Positions 8,827-17,935 are shown, counted from the first letter of the stretch. The stretch is 64,000 nucleotides of DNA from Paradevosia sp036499825 (GCA_036499825.1 DASYCZ010000026.1:186001-250000); one strand, 5' to 3'. Numbers and translations: made by a program. Notes: generated by a model from the sequence alone, not told the origin.

Positions 8827-9918
8827 CTATTCGGCCGGGACGCTGCCGGTGGTATCCGGAAGCGCCGGACTGCGCGAACCCTTCGTGCCGGGCAGGTGGG
8901 CCCAGGCCGGACGCTCGAACAGGAACTTACCCCGCCCGGTCCATTGCACCAGTCCGTAAAGTGCCACTGCGCAGCCGATGGAGCCCACGATGACGGCGAA
9001 GCTGAGGACCGACACATCGTGGGTAATGTTGAGTTTTTCCAGCGCGATGCGGATGAACGACATCGGCAGGACGAAGACGAGATAGACGATCAGCGAGTGG
9101 GCGCCGAGCCAGCGCAGCCAATCCATGAAGCGAAGTTTGACGATGAGGCCGGCAGTTCCGCAAAGAGCGGTGGAGCCGAGGATGGCGAGCGCCAGGCGCA
9201 GCCCGGGCAGGCCGGCAAGGCCGAGCTGGATTTCGCCGGGCAGTACCGCGTAGCCGGGTGAGAACACCAGCGTGGCGTTGATGGCGGAGTAGGCAAACAG
9301 GCCGAGCAGCGCCAGGCCTACATTGGCGGACGCCCAATCCACGAGGCGGAACAGCAGGGGCGCCAGGATATAGCCGCTGTAGAAGTAGACGAAATAGGCG
9401 CAGAACTGATCGACCAGATAGCTGCCGGTATGAACATTCGACATCTGGAATGCCGCGCCCAAAAGCCAGACGGCCCAATGCGGCGCCCTCAGGTCGTAGG
9501 CGAGCTTGGCGACGGCGCTGAAGGCGGCCAGAAGGTAGATGAACCAGAGAACGCCGTAAGGCTCGATGGTCGCCCAGGCGATATCCCCCAGGGCTTCCAT
9601 CGGCTGATGACTGGCGAGGCCGATCTTCACCACGAGGTGGATGACGGCCCAAAGGGCATAGAAATAGAAATAGTGCACGACGCGGCGGTCGGCATAGGCG
9701 CGCCACGGGCGGGCGATGACCTGGCTCAGGAACAGGCCCGAGATCAGGAAGAACTCGGGCATGCGGAACGGAGTCGCAAAACCGATGACATAGTGGAAGA
9801 TGCCGATGCCGTCGGCGTTCTGGCCGACGTTGAATACGGAATACATCATCACCACGAGGATGATGGAAATCCCCTTGGCGGTATCTACCCAAGAAAGACG
9901 GTTTGTTTGCCCCGACAT
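8827..9918 (-). CDS. Acyltransferase-3 family integral membrane protein
   Basis: A 363-residue protein with about ten hydrophobic segments, starting SWVDTAKGISIILVVMM and containing FRMPEFFLISGLF, hallmarks of acyltransferase-3 (OafA-like) proteins that O-acetylate sugars or lipids. In the family a basic residue near the start of helix 1 is normally followed ten residues later by a catalytic His. Here the matching position reads Tyr (VMMYS), so activity may be altered or lost. It sits inside the purine gene run between purS and purQ. Confidence 0.8.
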   Translation of the reverse strand: MSGQTNRLSWVDTAKGISIILVVMMYSVFNVGQNADGIGIFHYVIGFATPFRMPEFFLISGLFLSQVIARPWRAYADRRVVHYFYFYALWAVIHLVVKIGLASHQPMEALGDIAWATIEPYGVLWFIYLLAAFSAVAKLAYDLRAPHWAVWLLGAAFQMSNVHTGSYLVDQFCAYFVYFYSGYILAPLLFRLVDWASANVGLALLGLFAYSAINATLVFSPGYAVLPGEIQLGLAGLPGLRLALAILGSTALCGTAGLIVKLRFMDWLRWLGAHSLIVYLVFVLPMSFIRIALEKLNITHDVSVLSFAVIVGSIGCAVALYGLVQWTGRGKFLFERPAWAHLPGTKGSRSPALPDTTGSVPAE

Positions 9919-10058
9919 GCCGCACGCTCCAAAATGGCTTGCTGGCTTGGTAGCGCAAACTGGTTACCGAAGGCCGGAAACTTCACCTAAAACGCGAGGC
10001 TTCCGGGATTTATCTTCAGCGGTTTGCTTAATAATTCGGGTTTTACCGAAATTGTCGC

Positions 10059-10142
10059 TTATGCCGGAACGTTGGCGTAAGCCGCAAACATTAAGGACAG
10101 CGACAGTAAAAACAAAATCGACAGGGAAAGGGTTTTGATCAT
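10059..10142 (-). CDS. Candidate 27-residue hydrophobic small protein
   Basis: An ATG frame of 27 codons encodes MIKTLSLSILFLLSLSLMF then AAYANVPA: a Lys followed by a long hydrophobic stretch and a possible AYA signal-peptidase site. It lies in the 287-base gap between purS and the acyltransferase gene. The nearest GGAG is about 14 bases upstream, too far for a strong ribosome binding site, so it may be a chance frame or a small membrane peptide. Confidence 0.25.
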   Translation of the reverse strand: MIKTLSLSILFLLSLSLMFAAYANVPA

Positions 10143-10205
10143 TGCGGGGTGCCCAGCTCCAATGCGGAGCGCGCTCTAAGTGACGACTGAAAACTTAAGG
10201 AGATA

Positions 10206-10448
10206 TTACTGTAGCAGCTCGATCGCGTAGTTCTCGATAACAGTGTTAGCGAGAAGTTTCTGACACATGGAATCGAGTGCAGAACGCGCGGCTTCCGGAT
10301 CGGTTTCCGTCATCACCAGATCAAATATCTTGCCCTGACGCACGCCACTTACGCCTTCAAAGCCAAGTGAATCGAGCGAGCCGACGATGGCCTGGCCCTG
10401 AGGGTCCAGGACACCCGATTTCAAGGTGACGGTGACGCGCGCCTTCAT
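10206..10448 (-). CDS. purS: Phosphoribosylformylglycinamidine synthase subunit PurS
   Basis: The small structural subunit bridges PurL and PurQ in the FGAM synthase complex. The 80-residue sequence begins MKARVTVTLKSGVLDPQG and contains the characteristic pattern Q-A-I-V-G-SLDSLGFEGVSGVRQGK, which fits PurS throughout. It lies 29 bases after purC in the same direction, as part of the same transcription unit. Confidence 0.95.
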   Translation of the reverse strand: MKARVTVTLKSGVLDPQGQAIVGSLDSLGFEGVSGVRQGKIFDLVMTETDPEAARSALDSMCQKLLANTVIENYAIELLQ

Positions 10449-10477
10449 ACGAATTTTCCCGAAGCTGCGACGATGAT

Positions 10478-11242
10478 TTACTGCACGAGTCGCGGGCCGG
10501 TCGCCAGCGCGTTGTCAGTCTCGGTAAGGATCCCCAAGCGCTGAGCGACATCGCGATAGGCATCCACCAGGCCGCCAAGATCCTCGCGGAAGCGGTCCTT
10601 GTCGAGCTTGTTGCGAGTCTTGATGTCCCACAGGCGGCAGTTGTCCGGCGAAATTTCGTCGGCAAGCACGATCCGCATGAGGTCGCCCTCATAGAGGCGG
10701 CCGCATTCGATCTTGAAGTCGACGAGCTGGATGCCGACGCCCATGAACAGGCCGGTCAGGAAGTCGTTGACGCGGATGGCCAGCGACATGATGTCGTCCA
10801 GCTCCTGCGGGGTCGCCCAACCAAAGGCCGTGATATGCTCTTCGGAGACCATCGGGTCGCCGAGCGCATCGTCCTTGTAGCAGAACTCGATGATCGAGCG
10901 GGGCAATTGTGTGCCGGGTTCGAGGCCGAGGCGCTTGACCAGCGAGCCAGCGGCGACATTGCGCACGATGATCTCGAGTGGAATGATTTCCACTTCCTTG
11001 ATCAGCTGTTCGCGCATGTTGATGCGGCGGATGAAGTGCGTGGGGATGCCCAGACCGTTCAGCTTGGTGAAGATGAACTCGGATATGCGGTTGTTGAGGA
11101 CGCCCTTGCCGTCAATGACTTCATGCTTGGCGCCGTTGCCGGCCGTCGCATCGTCCTTGAAATATTGCACCAGCGTGCCGGGCTCGGGACCTTCGTAAAG
11201 GATCTTGGCCTTGCCCTCATAGATTCTGCGCCGACGGTTCAT
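10478..11242 (-). CDS. purC: Phosphoribosylaminoimidazole-succinocarboxamide synthase (SAICAR synthetase)
   Basis: It joins aspartate to CAIR using ATP in the eighth step of purine synthesis. The 254-residue protein shows YEGKAKILYEG at the N-terminus, VRNVAAGSL for nucleotide binding, and LVDFKIECGR plus LADEISPD. The open frame extends another 96 codons upstream without homology. The ATG at 11242, preceded by AGGTG, matches the family start. It is divergent from the DUF1476 gene across a 237-base shared promoter region. Confidence 0.96.
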   Translation of the reverse strand: MNRRRRIYEGKAKILYEGPEPGTLVQYFKDDATAGNGAKHEVIDGKGVLNNRISEFIFTKLNGLGIPTHFIRRINMREQLIKEVEIIPLEIIVRNVAAGSLVKRLGLEPGTQLPRSIIEFCYKDDALGDPMVSEEHITAFGWATPQELDDIMSLAIRVNDFLTGLFMGVGIQLVDFKIECGRLYEGDLMRIVLADEISPDNCRLWDIKTRNKLDKDRFREDLGGLVDAYRDVAQRLGILTETDNALATGPRLVQ

Positions 11243-11479
11243 GGCACCTGTCCGTTGATCGATGAAGGTTGCGGGATGAGGTGGCCGCTTCATGCGCCAG
11301 AATGGGTGAAAAATGCAAGCGGTTTGATGCCGCGCCCGATAACATGAGGTTTTCGGGTGGTGCCGGACAGGCACTGCACTGGCCTTCGGGGGACATTGAT
11401 TTGGCCCGGCGAACCAATTATGTCCACAGCCAGAGCGCCATATGGCGCATGCCGATACCTCGCAACGGGAGAACCGCAA

Positions 11480-11803
11480 GTGGCCATTTTCAGCGACCGC
11501 GAAAAAGGTGAGGAAGCCAAGTTCGCGCATGATGCCACCCTCCGCTTCAAGGCCGAAGCCCGCCGCAACAAGCTGCTGGGCATCTGGGCGGCGGAGCTGC
11601 TGGGCCTCGACGCCGAAGCGGCCAAGGCCTATGCGGCCGAAGTCGTGGCTTCCGATTTCCAGGAAGCGGGCGATGAGGACGTGTTCCGCAAGGTCGCCGG
11701 CGACGTCAAGGCCAAGGGGCTCGCCGTCACCGACGACGTGATTCGCCAGAAGATGGCGCAGCTCGTCGCAGTTGCCCGCGAGCAGGTGCTCAACGAAGGC
11801 TAA
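11480..11803 (+). CDS. DUF1476 / F1Fo-ATPase inhibitor subunit zeta-like protein
   Basis: A 107-residue helical protein with FSDREKGEEAKFAHD at its N-terminus, the signature of DUF1476. Members include the alphaproteobacterial zeta subunit, which blocks ATP hydrolysis by the F1 motor (characterised in Paracoccus). The N-terminal helix is the inhibitory part in that protein. The start is taken as GTG 11480, 8 bases after GGGAG; the frame is open further upstream. It lies between purC and purB, its common alphaproteobacterial neighbourhood. Confidence 0.85.
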   Translation: MAIFSDREKGEEAKFAHDATLRFKAEARRNKLLGIWAAELLGLDAEAAKAYAAEVVASDFQEAGDEDVFRKVAGDVKAKGLAVTDDVIRQKMAQLVAVAREQVLNEG

Positions 11804-12357
11804 GCCTTCAGCCGCTGCATCAATCGCGTGAACATCAACAGACCTTCCGGCCAGGGACCATGGCCGGAAGCGCTATCGATGTGGCCGGCATCGCCCGCGA
11901 TATGAAAATCCGATCCCCAGCAAGTGGCGAATTCGACGGCACGGTCGACGCTGCAATACGAATCGTTGCTGGAGGCGACCAGCATAGAGGGGAAGGGGAG
12001 CGGATCGCGCGGCACCGGCGCGAACGGCGCCATTTCCGCCGGCACGTCCGGATTGAGCTCGAGATCGGGCGCGGCGACCAGGAACGCGGCGCGCACCTTG
12101 GTATCCTTCAATCGCCGGGCGGTATGAATGACCGCCGAGACGCCAAGCGAATGGGCGATGAGCACGACCGGCCGCGTCGCCATGACGACCGCGCGCTCGA
12201 TGGTCTCGATCCAAGGTTCAAGCTGCGGATGATCCCATTCCGACTGTTCGACGAATTGGGCGGTGGCGAAACGGCTGCCCCAACGGCGCTGCCAATGGTT
12301 GGGTCCGGAGTTGCCAAGTCCGGGAACGATCAGGATATCGGCTTCGGAAATTCGCAT
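11800..12357 (-). CDS. RBBP9/YdeN family alpha/beta hydrolase
   Basis: A 185-residue protein with VPGLGNSGPNHWQ at the N-terminus and the nucleophile elbow IAHSLG. GHID near the end carries the likely catalytic His and an Asp appears in SSNDSY. This is the pattern of the serine hydrolase RBBP9/YdeN family; the substrate is unknown. ATG 12357, with AGAGAG four bases before it, is preferred over the longer frame starting at 12417 inside the GNAT gene. It overlaps the DUF1476 stop by four bases, convergently. Confidence 0.85.
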   Translation of the reverse strand: MRISEADILIVPGLGNSGPNHWQRRWGSRFATAQFVEQSEWDHPQLEPWIETIERAVVMATRPVVLIAHSLGVSAVIHTARRLKDTKVRAAFLVAAPDLELNPDVPAEMAPFAPVPRDPLPFPSMLVASSNDSYCSVDRAVEFATCWGSDFHIAGDAGHIDSASGHGPWPEGLLMFTRLMQRLKA

Positions 12358-12406
12358 GAGGCTCTCTGGATGGATCAGCGCGAGGTTAAACGGCTCCGGG
12401 CGCCGT

Positions 12407-12832
12407 TCAAACCCCACGCTCGCGCGTGATACAAAAGGCGTCGACGATACGATGCATGCCGATCCTGGGCCCGATGCGATCGTAAAAGGCTGCGGCGGCA
12501 GGCACTGAGGTCAGGTTGAAAGAGACCTGGGGTCCAAGGATTTGGCGGCAATATAGGATCATGGCGGTGCCGATACCCTGGCCGCGGCAACTGCTATGCA
12601 CCGCGAGTTCGGCGCAATAGCAGGTCCAGACGAAATCGGTCAGGCAGCGGGCAATGCCGACAAGGCGATGTTCGGCATCGCGCGCCGTGACGATCAGGTC
12701 GGCATTGGCTAGCATAGCCATGAGACGTGGCTCGTCATTGACGGGCCGATGCAGATCCGGCTCCGCATCTGCCAGCAGCGCGGCAAATTCAGCGACGGAT
12801 AGCGCGGTTTCCTGCTGATAGAGGATGCCCAA
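12407..12832 (-). CDS. GNAT family N-acetyltransferase
   Basis: A 141-residue protein with the acetyl-CoA binding motif CRGQGIGTAM (R/Q-x-x-G-x-G/A) after the strand CAELAVHS. It resembles small YhbS/ArsN-type GNATs; the acceptor is unknown. It starts three bases after purB and precedes the hydrolase, so it is probably co-transcribed with purB. Confidence 0.85.
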   Translation of the reverse strand: MGILYQQETALSVAEFAALLADAEPDLHRPVNDEPRLMAMLANADLIVTARDAEHRLVGIARCLTDFVWTCYCAELAVHSSCRGQGIGTAMILYCRQILGPQVSFNLTSVPAAAAFYDRIGPRIGMHRIVDAFCITRERGV

Positions 12833-12835
12833 CGG

Positions 12836-14158
12836 TCAGGCCGTGGGGCCGAAGACGCGGGCGAAAATCGTGTCGACATGCTTGAGATGATAGAAGTCAT
12901 CGAACATGGCGTCGATATCTGTAGCCGCCAGCTTGCCCGACACTTCCGCATCGGCCTTCAGCAGGGCCGCGAACTGGCCGGTGCGGTCGCCATGCATCTG
13001 CCAGACCTTCATGGCGTTGCGCTGGACGGCGGCGTAGGCGTCCTCGCGGCTCATGCCCGCCTGGGTAAGGGCAAGCAGGACGCGTTGCGAATTGTGCAGG
13101 CCGCCGAGCAGGTCGAGATTACGTTTCATGTTCTCGGGATAGACCAGCAGCTTGTCGATGACGCCGGTCAGCCGGGCGAGGGCGAAATCCAGGGTGACCG
13201 TAGCATCCGGCCCGATCATACGCTCAACGGAGGAGTGCGAGATATCGCGCTCGTGCCAGAGTGCGACGTCTTCGAGGGCCGGCACCACCATGCCGCGAAC
13301 GAGGCGCGACAGGCCGGTGAGGTTTTCGGTCAGCACGGGATTGCGCTTGTGCGGCATGGCCGAAGAGCCCTTCTGGCCGGGAGAGAAATATTCCTCAGCC
13401 TCCAGAACCTCGGTGCGCTGCAGATGGCGGATTTCCGTGGCAATACGTTCCACCGAAGAGGCGATCACGCCCAGGGTGGCGAAGAACATGGCGTGGCGGT
13501 CGCGCGGAATAACCTGGGTCGAAACCGGCTCGACGGTCAGCCCGAGCTTTTCGGCCACGTAGGCTTCGATCTTGGGGTCGATATTGGCGAAGGTGCCGAT
13601 GGCCCCGGAAATGGCGCAGACCGCAATCTCGGCGCGCGCCGCGGCGAGGCGGGCGCGGTTACGGGTGAACTCGGCATGGGCCTCCGCCAGCTTGATGCCG
13701 AAGGTGGTCGGCTCGGCATGGATGCCGTGGCTGCGGCCGATGGTGATGGTGTATTTGTGTTCCTGCGCCCGTTTCTTCAGTGCCGCGAGCAGCGCGTCGA
13801 TATCGGCCAGCAGCAAGTCGGCGGCCCGGCTCAACTGGACGGAGAGCGTCGTATCGAGCACGTCCGATGACGTCATACCCTGATGGACAAAGCGCGCCTC
13901 CGGGCCGACGATTTCGGCAAGGTGGGTAAGGAAGGCGATGACATCGTGCTTGGTGGTGCGTTCGATTTCATCGATGCGTTCGACATCGAAGGTCGCCGCA
14001 TTGCCTTTTTCCCAGATAGTCTCTGCGGCCTGCTTGGGCACGACGCCGAGTTCGGCGAGCGCCGAGGTTGCATGCGCCTCGATCTCGAACCAGATGCGGA
14101 AGCGGGTTTCCGGCGACCAGATCGCCGTCATCTCAGCTCGGGAATAGCGCGGAATCAT
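12836..14158 (-). CDS. purB: Adenylosuccinate lyase
   Basis: It cleaves SAICAR to AICAR plus fumarate and adenylosuccinate to AMP plus fumarate. The 440-residue protein has the fumarase/lyase signature GSSAMPHKRNP with the flexible catalytic loop, TSSDVLDT for substrate binding and GRSHGIHAEP with a catalytic His. It begins MIPRYSRAEM, as expected. It is the most upstream of the minus-strand purine genes here and is followed by the GNAT gene. Confidence 0.97.
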   Translation of the reverse strand: MIPRYSRAEMTAIWSPETRFRIWFEIEAHATSALAELGVVPKQAAETIWEKGNAATFDVERIDEIERTTKHDVIAFLTHLAEIVGPEARFVHQGMTSSDVLDTTLSVQLSRAADLLLADIDALLAALKKRAQEHKYTITIGRSHGIHAEPTTFGIKLAEAHAEFTRNRARLAAARAEIAVCAISGAIGTFANIDPKIEAYVAEKLGLTVEPVSTQVIPRDRHAMFFATLGVIASSVERIATEIRHLQRTEVLEAEEYFSPGQKGSSAMPHKRNPVLTENLTGLSRLVRGMVVPALEDVALWHERDISHSSVERMIGPDATVTLDFALARLTGVIDKLLVYPENMKRNLDLLGGLHNSQRVLLALTQAGMSREDAYAAVQRNAMKVWQMHGDRTGQFAALLKADAEVSGKLAATDIDAMFDDFYHLKHVDTIFARVFGPTA

Positions 14159-14193
14159 GGGCTTAGTCTCGTCAGTTGAGGTTTTGATTCCAC

Positions 14194-14874
14194 TCAGGCC
14201 GTGATGGTCTGGGCGGCGTTGCGAATTGCGGTGATGCGGCCGGCATAGGTCGTGGTGTCATTGCCCTGGAAAACGGAGTTGCCGGCAACCAGGACATTGG
14301 CTCCGGCCTGGGCGATGTCGCCCGCATTTTTTGGCGTGACACCGCCGTCGATTTCAAGATCGATGGGACGATTGCCGATCAATGCCTTGGCCTGGCGCAG
14401 CTTGACCAGCGCCTCGGGGATGAAGGCCTGTCCGCCGAAGCCCGGGTTGACGCTCATGATCAATAGCAGATCGATATCGCCGATAACATGTTCGAGCGCC
14501 GAAACCGGCGTCGCGGGATTAATGACGACGCCGGCCTTCTTGCCTTCGGCCTTGATGGCCTGAAGACTGCGATGGAGGTGCGGTTCGGCCTCGGCATGGA
14601 CGGTGATGATGTCGGCGCCGGCCTTGGCGAACGCCTGAATATAGGGATCGACCGGCGCGATCATCAGGTGGACGTCGAATGGCTTCTTGGTCAGTGGGCG
14701 GATGGCCGAGACGATCACCGGACCAATGGTGATATTGGGCACGAAATGGCCGTCCATCACGTCGATATGGATGTAATCGGCGCCGGCGGCGTCGATGGCG
14801 CGGATCTCCTCACCCAGCCTGGCGAAGTCGGCGGAGAGAATCGAAGGGGCGATCCGGATCGGTCGAGTGGTCAC
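14194..14874 (-). CDS. rpe: Ribulose-phosphate 3-epimerase
   Basis: This TIM-barrel enzyme interconverts ribulose 5-phosphate and xylulose 5-phosphate in the pentose phosphate pathway. The 226-residue protein has IAPSILSADFA, HIDVMDGHFVPN (metal ligands and a catalytic Asp), MSVNPGFGGQ and IDGGV. The start is the GTG at 14874, six bases after AGGAG; the frame is open 20 codons further. It is 35 bases upstream of purB in the same direction. Confidence 0.95.
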   Translation of the reverse strand: MTTRPIRIAPSILSADFARLGEEIRAIDAAGADYIHIDVMDGHFVPNITIGPVIVSAIRPLTKKPFDVHLMIAPVDPYIQAFAKAGADIITVHAEAEPHLHRSLQAIKAEGKKAGVVINPATPVSALEHVIGDIDLLLIMSVNPGFGGQAFIPEALVKLRQAKALIGNRPIDLEIDGGVTPKNAGDIAQAGANVLVAGNSVFQGNDTTTYAGRITAIRNAAQTITA

Positions 14875-15064
14875 GGCGGGCTCCTGGCGATTGCGGGATT
14901 TTCGGAAGTGCAGGGGGTGCTTACCCCCTCGCAAGCCATTCCTGCAAGAGGCTGGCTATCCGTCATTATGGTGACACCGCTGCTTCACAAGCGGGGGAGC
15001 GACAATCGGGGCAATTGCATCTCGATGTGCCTGGGCTAAAAGGGCGCTCAGAAGTGGAGCGTCG

Positions 15065-15802
15065 ATGTTCGGATTTTCCCTGCCGGTCGTGTTCGGAGCC
15101 GGTGTGCTGAGCTTTCTCAGTCCCTGTGTCCTGCCACTGGTGCCGCCCTATCTGACCTATATGAGCGGCGCAAGCTTCGATCAGCTGCGCGATGCGGGGC
15201 GTGATTCCTGGACCATATACCTGCGCACGATAATGACGGCGCTGTTCTTCATCGCCGGCTTCGCGGTGGTATTCGTAACGCTGGGCGCGACGGCGACCGC
15301 GTTCGGCCAGGCGTTTCGGCAGGCACTGCCCATCCTGACGCCGGTCGCGGGTCTCCTGATCATCGCGATGGGCCTGCATTTCCTCGGCATCTTCCGCATC
15401 GGGCTGCTCGACCGGCAGGTCCGGCACCAGGGGCCCGGCGTCGCCAGCGGGCCGTTGGGCGGCTTCATGCTGGGCCTGGCGTTTGCCATCGGCTGGACGC
15501 CATGCATCGGGCCGGTACTGGCCGCCATCCTCAGCGTCGCCGCCAGCCAGAATACCGCCTATGAGGGTGCAGCGCTCCTGGGCGTCTATTCGCTCGGGCT
15601 TGGCGTGCCGTTCCTCCTGGCGGGTATCGCCATCGGGCCGTTCCTGACCTTCTTCGACAGCTTCAGGCGCCATCTCGGAACGGTGGAAAAGGTCATGGGC
15701 GTGTTGCTGATCATCACCGGTGTGCTGTTCCTCACCGGCAACTTCACACGGCTGGCTTATTGGTTCCAGGCAACGTTCCCTGTGCTGAGCCAATTGGGAT
15801 AA
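15065..15802 (+). CDS. ccdA: Cytochrome c biogenesis protein CcdA
   Basis: A 245-residue inner-membrane protein with about six helices that passes reducing equivalents from cytoplasmic thioredoxin to periplasmic thiol proteins such as apocytochrome c chaperones. The two redox cysteines are visible: SFLSPCVLPLVPPY in helix 1 and IGWTPCIGPVLAAI in helix 4. GGAG lies 5 bases before the ATG. It is monocistronic, divergent from rpe. Confidence 0.95.
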   Translation: MFGFSLPVVFGAGVLSFLSPCVLPLVPPYLTYMSGASFDQLRDAGRDSWTIYLRTIMTALFFIAGFAVVFVTLGATATAFGQAFRQALPILTPVAGLLIIAMGLHFLGIFRIGLLDRQVRHQGPGVASGPLGGFMLGLAFAIGWTPCIGPVLAAILSVAASQNTAYEGAALLGVYSLGLGVPFLLAGIAIGPFLTFFDSFRRHLGTVEKVMGVLLIITGVLFLTGNFTRLAYWFQATFPVLSQLG

Positions 15803-15940
15803 GTCGTCATGCCTCGCTTTAGCGGGTCTTAACCCTGAGGCCAGAAAGGCCACCGGCTTTGCGTCGTTGACGGCAAAGTCAACGTGGTGTTCACGGCATT
15901 CCCGCACGGTCGAACCAACCAGCCCGGCCGGACATAGACA

Positions 15941-17173
15941 ATGGCGCAAAGCAACAGCCTGCTGAAGCAGGCGATCCCCGAATTCGATGAACACAAGGAT
16001 GTCGCCGCGACCGGGCGAAGCGGATCGCCGGCCTTCAAGGTGACGGTGTTTCACGATATCGACAGTGCAGGCCCCATATGGCGGACGCTGCAGGGCGATA
16101 ACGCGGTGTCGCCGGGACAGAACTATCATTTCATCCGGTTGTGGATCGATGCGTTCAAGATCGCGCGAGAAGATCAGTATTTCGTGGTCGCGGCGCTGGA
16201 TGGCGCGCCAGTGGCATTGTTGCCCCTCTGGCGCCGGAGTTTTGGCGGCATCAGGGCGCTGACCTGGTTTCCGGGGGCGCATGTGGGGTGCAATGCGCCG
16301 CTGGTCGACCTGCCGCGGTTGATGGCGTTGACGCCCCACGACCGGCGCCGGCTGTGGAGCGGCATCGCTGCTGAGTTGACGCAAGTCGATGCCGTCTATC
16401 TGCGCGCCGTTCCAGACAGGATCGATGGGGCCATCGAGCCTTTCGCCGAATTCGGCGTGTTCGAGCCTGTGGAGACACTGTTCCGCAGCGAATTCTCGAG
16501 CTGGGAAGAGGCCAACGTCACCCAGCGCAGCAAGTCGCGCCGCAAGCATGACAGGCAGCAGGGCGACCGGCTGGATGCGCTCGGGACCGTCGGCCTGGAG
16601 GAGGTCGGCAATGGCACCGTGGCGGAGCAAGTACTGGATGTCATGTTCCAGCAGCGTGCCGTCCGCTTCAAGGCCATGGGTGTGCCAGATCCGTTCGACT
16701 GTCCGCTGACACGCGCCTTCTACGACAGCACCGTGCAGATAGGATCGGGCGTGCCAGTGCGGCTGCATGTATTGCGGCTCGAGGGCGAGATCGTCGCGGT
16801 GCGCTACAGCATAGCGCTGGGCGACCGGCTGTTCTGCCTGATCTCGTCGATGAGCGAGGATCCGGCAATCCAGGGAGGCTCTCCGGGCAAGCAGTGCCTG
16901 CTGCGCGTGATGCAGACGGTGTTCGATACCGGAGTTCGCGCTTTCGATATGGGCGCCGGGCTCACCGATGAGAAGCGCCATTGGTGCAATACCCAGATCG
17001 CATTGCGACAACACTATCTGCCGCTTAACTGGCGAGGGCGGATGGCTTGCGGCGCATATCGTCAGTGGCAGCGCTCGCGCAGTGCCATCAAGTCGAATGC
17101 CCGGCTGCTGGCGCTGGCCAAGAACCTCCGCGGCCTCGCCAATCGGTCGCCGAAGGCGGAAGCGTCAGAATAG
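15941..17173 (+). CDS. FemAB/CelD-like GNAT acyltransferase (Acetyltransf_6)
   Basis: A 410-residue soluble protein with two GNAT-like lobes. The C-terminal half has FDMGAGLTDEKRHWC and the preceding VAVRYSIALGDRLFCLISS, matching the BioF2-like/CelD acetyltransferase group often found with exopolysaccharide genes. The acceptor here is unknown, since no polysaccharide cluster is adjacent. Its 3' end overlaps the convergent radC gene by 9 bases. Confidence 0.75.
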   Translation: MAQSNSLLKQAIPEFDEHKDVAATGRSGSPAFKVTVFHDIDSAGPIWRTLQGDNAVSPGQNYHFIRLWIDAFKIAREDQYFVVAALDGAPVALLPLWRRSFGGIRALTWFPGAHVGCNAPLVDLPRLMALTPHDRRRLWSGIAAELTQVDAVYLRAVPDRIDGAIEPFAEFGVFEPVETLFRSEFSSWEEANVTQRSKSRRKHDRQQGDRLDALGTVGLEEVGNGTVAEQVLDVMFQQRAVRFKAMGVPDPFDCPLTRAFYDSTVQIGSGVPVRLHVLRLEGEIVAVRYSIALGDRLFCLISSMSEDPAIQGGSPGKQCLLRVMQTVFDTGVRAFDMGAGLTDEKRHWCNTQIALRQHYLPLNWRGRMACGAYRQWQRSRSAIKSNARLLALAKNLRGLANRSPKAEASE

Positions 17174-17935
17174 CTTCAGGCCGCGCAGTGAGGCGTGGCC
17201 GGATTTCCCGATGATGATGTGGTCGTGCACGGCGATGCCAAGAGGCTTGGCGATGTCCGAGATGGTGCGGGTCATTTGCACGTCGGCGGCCGAGGGCGCC
17301 GGGTCGCCCGAGGGATGGTTGTGCACCAGGATGATGGCGGTGGCGGAGAGCTCCAGCGTGCGGCGGATAACTTCGCGGGGATAGACCGGCGTGTGGTCGA
17401 CGGTCCCGACCTGCTGGACCTCGTCGGCGATCAGCCGGTTCTTCTTGTCGAGGAACAGGATGCGGAACTGCTCCTTGCTCTCATAGGCCATCTGGGCATG
17501 GCAATAATCGATAAGGGCCGACCAGGAGCCCAGGATTGGCTGTTCGTGATCGAGGCGGTCACGGCTGAAGCGTTGCGCGGTCGCTTGAATCACCTTGATA
17601 TGGGCAATGGTGGTTTCACCCAGCCCCTTGATCTCGGCGAGACGTTCAGGGGCGGCGGCGAACACGGCGGAAAACGAGCCAAAGCGTGCCAGAAGATTTT
17701 TGGCCAGCTGCTTGGTGTCCCGCCGCGGAACCACAAGCTGCAACACGAGTTCGAGCAGTTCGTAATCTTCCAGCGCGTCAGCACCCACACGCAAAAAGCG
17801 ATCGCGGACACGTTGCCGGTGCCCGGCATTGTCCGTTTCCGGGGGAGCGGGTGATGTAACCACGCGTTGCGAATATTCGCCCAAGCCGGCCTCGGCTTGA
17901 GGGGAAAGATCGGACCGAGACTTCCGATCGGCCAT
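17165..17935 (-). CDS. radC: RadC family JAB-domain DNA repair-related protein
   Basis: A 256-residue protein with an N-terminal helix-hairpin-helix region (FGSFSAVFAAAPERLAEIKGLG) and a C-terminal JAMM metalloprotease-like domain with the zinc motif HNHPSGDPAPSAAD. RadC proteins are widespread, but their precise role is unsettled. The ATG at 17935 overlaps the map stop as ATGA, so translation is coupled. The longer frame upstream is map sequence in another frame. Confidence 0.93.
   Translation of the reverse strand: MADRKSRSDLSPQAEAGLGEYSQRVVTSPAPPETDNAGHRQRVRDRFLRVGADALEDYELLELVLQLVVPRRDTKQLAKNLLARFGSFSAVFAAAPERLAEIKGLGETTIAHIKVIQATAQRFSRDRLDHEQPILGSWSALIDYCHAQMAYESKEQFRILFLDKKNRLIADEVQQVGTVDHTPVYPREVIRRTLELSATAIILVHNHPSGDPAPSAADVQMTRTISDIAKPLGIAVHDHIIIGKSGHASLRGLKLF

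Noticed and set aside
14966..17014. 682-residue minus-strand frame
   Set aside because: It runs antisense across ccdA and the FemAB-like gene, both of which have clear family motifs; composition (His/Arg/Gln-rich) is that of a GC-rich antisense frame.
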